Source of the DNA: Candidatus Doudnabacteria bacterium
GTDB taxonomy: Bacteria > Patescibacteriota > Doudnabacteria > UBA920
Assembly: GCA_016218585.1 (NCBI GenBank)
Contig: JACRDK010000022.1
Span: 1 to 57,139 of the forward strand
Length of the DNA stretch: 57,139 nt
Direction: 5' to 3'
A model generated the notes under the pieces. The model worked only from the letters and a program-made list of their open reading frames with translations. It searched no databases and was not told the origin of the DNA. Position numbers and translations under genes: made by a program. Shown piece by piece: positions 53,729-57,139 of the stretch (positions are counted from its first letter, which is position 1; each line of letters starts with the position of its first letter).

Positions 53729-53793
53729 ATGGTATAATTAAGGCAGAAAATATTTGAGTATAAGAGTATTTTGATACATAAATAAAATCACCT

Positions 53794-56700
53794 ATGAATA
53801 GATTTAAACAAGGCTTAATTGTTTTTACAATCTTAACTTTAAGTCTAATTCAAACCTCTCAAGCTCTTACCTTGCAGGAAATTATTAGTGGCCAGCAGGG
53901 GCAGGTTTTGGGGGCGAGCACTCCTGTTAGAATTGGCTCAACCCAAACCTCAAGTTATGGAAAAACTTTAACTTTCACGGCTTCCGGCGGTGTTGCGCAA
54001 GGCCATACCATTGTGGTTTCGGTAGTTACGACTGGCATTGATCCAACCGCAAGCGGTTGGACTTCCTGTTCTGATTCAGCCGGCAATACTTATTCTCGCG
54101 ACGCTGCTGTTTTTAATGGCATTGGAGCGGTAATTTGTAGCGCATATGTTACAACTGCTCTGTCGGCAGGAGCAACTATAACAATAACTTTTTCCAGCAA
54201 TGATGGTTTGTCCGGAGCTGCTTATGATTTGAGCCCAACCATTTCAACAGGAAGAATCAATGTTACCGGAACTGCTAGCAATGGGTATGGCAGTGCTATG
54301 ACGGTGGCTGCTTCTACCGCTGTAACCTCAGCAAGTATTGTGCTTGGGGTTTTTGCAACCGGAGCAACTCAATCTTCTTTTACTAATTGCACTGGTTTAG
54401 ACGCAAATGTCGCAAATGGACAGGGTAGAAATTTAAATACCTGCTGGGCAGAAGCATCCAGCGGAACTCCCAGCTTAACCATGAATCTTGCTTCCGCAAC
54501 TTCAGGTGCTTCTTTGCTTGTTGGATATACGGAATCAGCAGGCACACCGCCGCCCGCCGACACAACCGCCCCCACAGTCCCAACTAATCTTTCAGCCACA
54601 GCTGTTTCTGCGTCTGGCATCAACCTTTCCTGGACCGCCTCAACAGACGCTGTTGGAGTAGCGGGATACAAAATTTATCGCAATGGTTCTTTACTAGCTA
54701 CTAGCAACTCACAACTCACAACTTTTAGCGACTCTGGTCTTTCTGCGTCAACAAATTATTCGTATACAGTAGCGGCATACGATGCAGCAGGAAATAATTC
54801 TTCCCAAAGTTCTTCAGCTTCTGCTACTACCCAGGCAGCAGCTGCTCCAGACACAACAGCGCCCACAGTCCCAACCGGCCTTTCCGCCACAGCCATATCA
54901 TCATCCGCTATAAATCTGTCCTGGACAGCCTCAACCGATGCTGTTGGAGTAGCAGGCTACAAAATATATAGAAATGGTTCTCTTCTAACAACTACAAACT
55001 CACAACTCACAACTTACTCCGACACCGGTCTTGCCGCCTCCACATCTTACAGCTACACCGTGGCTGCTTATGATGCTGCAGGAAATAACTCTTCCCAAAG
55101 TTCTTCTGCTTCTGCTACAACACAAGCTCAAGCTTCTGGTAATTGTTCAGCAGCAAATATTCGCTGTGTTGGCAGCGGCCAGGAATATACCACTATATCC
55201 GCAGCTGCTGCAGCTACGGTAGCAGGGGACACAGTCGTGGTTTATCCGGGGACGTATAATGAAAGCGTAACCATTAGCAGAAGCGGAAGCTCCGGAAATA
55301 AAATTACCTATCAAGGTTTTCTTCCCGGGTCTTCATGTCCAAGCACAACTTACTCCGATATTAACTCTCGCGGATTTAGGCCGGCGCCTACTGTTATTAT
55401 GAATGGCTTTACTGTTAGCGCCAGCTATATTCGAATAGATTGTTTTAATACCAACGGCAACGGGGTTTTAGACATTACTCAGCCAAATATTCACGACGTC
55501 GAGTCTGTAAATAATTACTCAGCGGCCGGAGCCGGTGGTTCCGTTGGCGTAAGTTTAAATGACCAATTAACATTGGCTACATCCGCGCAGAATATTTACG
55601 TTGGATATAATTTTATTAGCGGCGGAGGATATGGAGTCTTGCAAAAATGCCGAAACTGTAAATATGAGTATAATGAATTTTATCAAATGAATCCCGGTAG
55701 CAGCGGAGCGGATGGAGACTATGCCCGTATTTTTGGCAACGACATAACTTTCTATAAAAATTATATGCACGGCAACGACCGCAATCTTTGCGGCGGTACG
55801 GATTGCCATATTGACTGTTTTCAAACTTTTGCTTACACAGCGGACTTCCCAGCTTACAATATTACCATAGACAGCAATGTTTGCTTTAATGCCAGCGAGG
55901 GAGTAATAGCGACGAATGAATCAAAACTTTCGGTCTTTCATGATTGGACGATTAAAAACAATTTAATTGCTCATGCGCCATTAAATTATTATGGCGCGCA
56001 ATGTATGATTATTAGCGACATTACAAATGTTACTGTTATTAATAATACTTGTTCCGACGCGGGCGTTACAACTTATGCCAACACTACAACCGGGATTCAC
56101 AGGAATAATATTCATGAGCGGGTCGGGACATACTTGGCTTATAGGATGATTGGCGGGGCAAATGTTACCGCTGACCACAACTTACTTTACGACACTGGAT
56201 ATACTTACACCAGCAGCGGGGATGTTGTAAATAAGAGCCCGTTATTTGTTAACTCATCAATTGACGATTATCATTTGCAGTCTACCAGTCCAGCTGTAAA
56301 TGCCGGAGCCAATATCGGGCTGTCGGTTGATATTTCCGGCGCCTCCCGTCCCCAAGGAGCAGGTTATGATATTGGCGCTTATGAATATGCGTCTGGAGGT
56401 TCTAACCCTCCCCCAGATACCACCGCCCCCACCGTCCCAACCGGTCTTTCCGCCACAGCCATATCATCATCCGCTATAAATCTGTCTTGGACAGCTTCAA
56501 CAGACGCTGTCGGAGTAACCGGATACAAAATCTATCGTAATGGTTCTCTTTTAGCAACTAACAATTCTACCGCAACAACCTATTCCAACACAGGATTAAC
56601 ATCATCTACCAGTTATTCTTACACCGTAGCCGCCTTTGATGCTGCAGGTAATACCTCTGCTCAAAGCTCTTCCGCCTCTGCAACCACTCAAGCCCCGCCT

Positions 56701-57139
56701 CTAACTCCGGACGTAACCGCTCCAACTGTATCTTTAACCTCTCCATCTTCCGGCACGGTAAGCGGCAGTGTCACTGTCTCTGCCACAGCCTCAGACCCTA
56801 GCATAGGAGGGGCTATTACTTCCGGCCTGTCTTTGCTTACCATAACAATAGACGGTACTGTATATGCCACTTCTTCTTTGGGTAGTTTAAGTAAAACCTT
56901 AGACACCACCAGTCTGACTAACGCTAGTCATAGCATTGTAGCTACAGCTAAAGACAGTGCCGGTAACCAAGCTTCTTCTAACACAACAACTATTACCATA
57001 AACAACGCCCCGGCTGCTAAATATCCAAGACTAATAACCCTAACCTCACTAGAAGGACTGTCTGCCATCCCAAGCAATCAAAGCATAACAGTAACTATTC
57101 TCTCAGGAAGCACAGTCCTGGAAACCCAAACCCTAACCC
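53794..57139 (+). CDS. Large secreted surface protein: FN3 repeats, parallel beta-helix (pectate-lyase-like) domain, third FN3, Ig-like domain; 3' truncated (missing from ORF track)
   Basis: MNRFKQGLIVFTILTLSLIQTSQALT signal; DTTAPTVPTGLSATAISSSAINLSWTASTDAVGVAGYKIYRNG x3; EYTTISAAAAATVAGDTVVVYPGTYNESVTI...; frame open to window end. Confidence 0.88.
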   Translation, partial: MNRFKQGLIVFTILTLSLIQTSQALTLQEIISGQQGQVLGASTPVRIGSTQTSSYGKTLTFTASGGVAQGHTIVVSVVTTGIDPTASGWTSCSDSAGNTYSRDAAVFNGIGAVICSAYVTTALSAGATITITFSSNDGLSGAAYDLSPTISTGRINVTGTASNGYGSAMTVAASTAVTSASIVLGVFATGATQSSFTNCTGLDANVANGQGRNLNTCWAEASSGTPSLTMNLASATSGASLLVGYTESAGTPPPADTTAPTVPTNLSATAVSASGINLSWTASTDAVGVAGYKIYRNGSLLATSNSQLTTFSDSGLSASTNYSYTVAAYDAAGNNSSQSSSASATTQAAAAPDTTAPTVPTGLSATAISSSAINLSWTASTDAVGVAGYKIYRNGSLLTTTNSQLTTYSDTGLAASTSYSYTVAAYDAAGNNSSQSSSASATTQAQASGNCSAANIRCVGSGQEYTTISAAAAATVAGDTVVVYPGTYNESVTISRSGSSGNKITYQGFLPGSSCPSTTYSDINSRGFRPAPTVIMNGFTVSASYIRIDCFNTNGNGVLDITQPNIHDVESVNNYSAAGAGGSVGVSLNDQLTLATSAQNIYVGYNFISGGGYGVLQKCRNCKYEYNEFYQMNPGSSGADGDYARIFGNDITFYKNYMHGNDRNLCGGTDCHIDCFQTFAYTADFPAYNITIDSNVCFNASEGVIATNESKLSVFHDWTIKNNLIAHAPLNYYGAQCMIISDITNVTVINNTCSDAGVTTYANTTTGIHRNNIHERVGTYLAYRMIGGANVTADHNLLYDTGYTYTSSGDVVNKSPLFVNSSIDDYHLQSTSPAVNAGANIGLSVDISGASRPQGAGYDIGAYEYASGGSNPPPDTTAPTVPTGLSATAISSSAINLSWTASTDAVGVTGYKIYRNGSLLATNNSTATTYSNTGLTSSTSYSYTVAAFDAAGNTSAQSSSASATTQAPPLTPDVTAPTVSLTSPSSGTVSGSVTVSATASDPSIGGAITSGLSLLTITIDGTVYATSSLGSLSKTLDTTSLTNASHSIVATAKDSAGNQASSNTTTITINNAPAAKYPRLITLTSLEGLSAIPSNQSITVTILSGSTVLETQTLT

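Overview
The window looks like a Patescibacteria/CPR (Parcubacteria-like) chromosome segment. This is inferred from gene content and style: compact housekeeping genes, FTLIELLVVIAIIGLLASV prepilins, large Ig/FN3 surface proteins, and a typical CPR 'HPWGxW..SGSTxYFVHExGLIPV' C-terminal domain at the left edge. It is read with a standard-type code, with UGA as stop. Recognisable genes: efp, rpsR-ssb-rpsF, ychF, phosphomannomutase, trpS, rnj, an oligopeptide-type SBP, secG, uvrC, uvrA, rpsP, khpA, trmD, rluD-like, rplS, Fe/Mn sod, rny-ymdB, yraN, nusA, clpP, three prepilins, hrcA-grpE-dnaK-(metzincin)-(DUF3467)-dnaJ, an AbrB-controlled MacA/MacB-type exporter, tRNA-Leu(CAG) and tRNA-Lys(TTT). Both ends run into truncated surface-protein genes. 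The most interesting signals are: (1) several families of short word-like repeats that form imperfect hairpins ending just before start codons of housekeeping genes, and that also occur as in-frame insertions inside conserved proteins (ManB, UvrC, TrmD, RluD, GrpE, DnaK, YchF, NusA, an rRNA methyltransferase), resembling Rickettsia palindromic elements; (2) a contrasting set of short, separately transcribed ORFan 'cassettes' with a sigma70 promoter, strong Shine-Dalgarno and intrinsic terminator, several with the SD inside a small hairpin; (3) long structured leaders on both rnj and rny; (4) a structured minus-strand RNA candidate with an 11-codon ORF at ~5980-6205. No CRISPR array, transposase or rRNA was seen. 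All assignments come from reading the sequence; no searches or folding were run.
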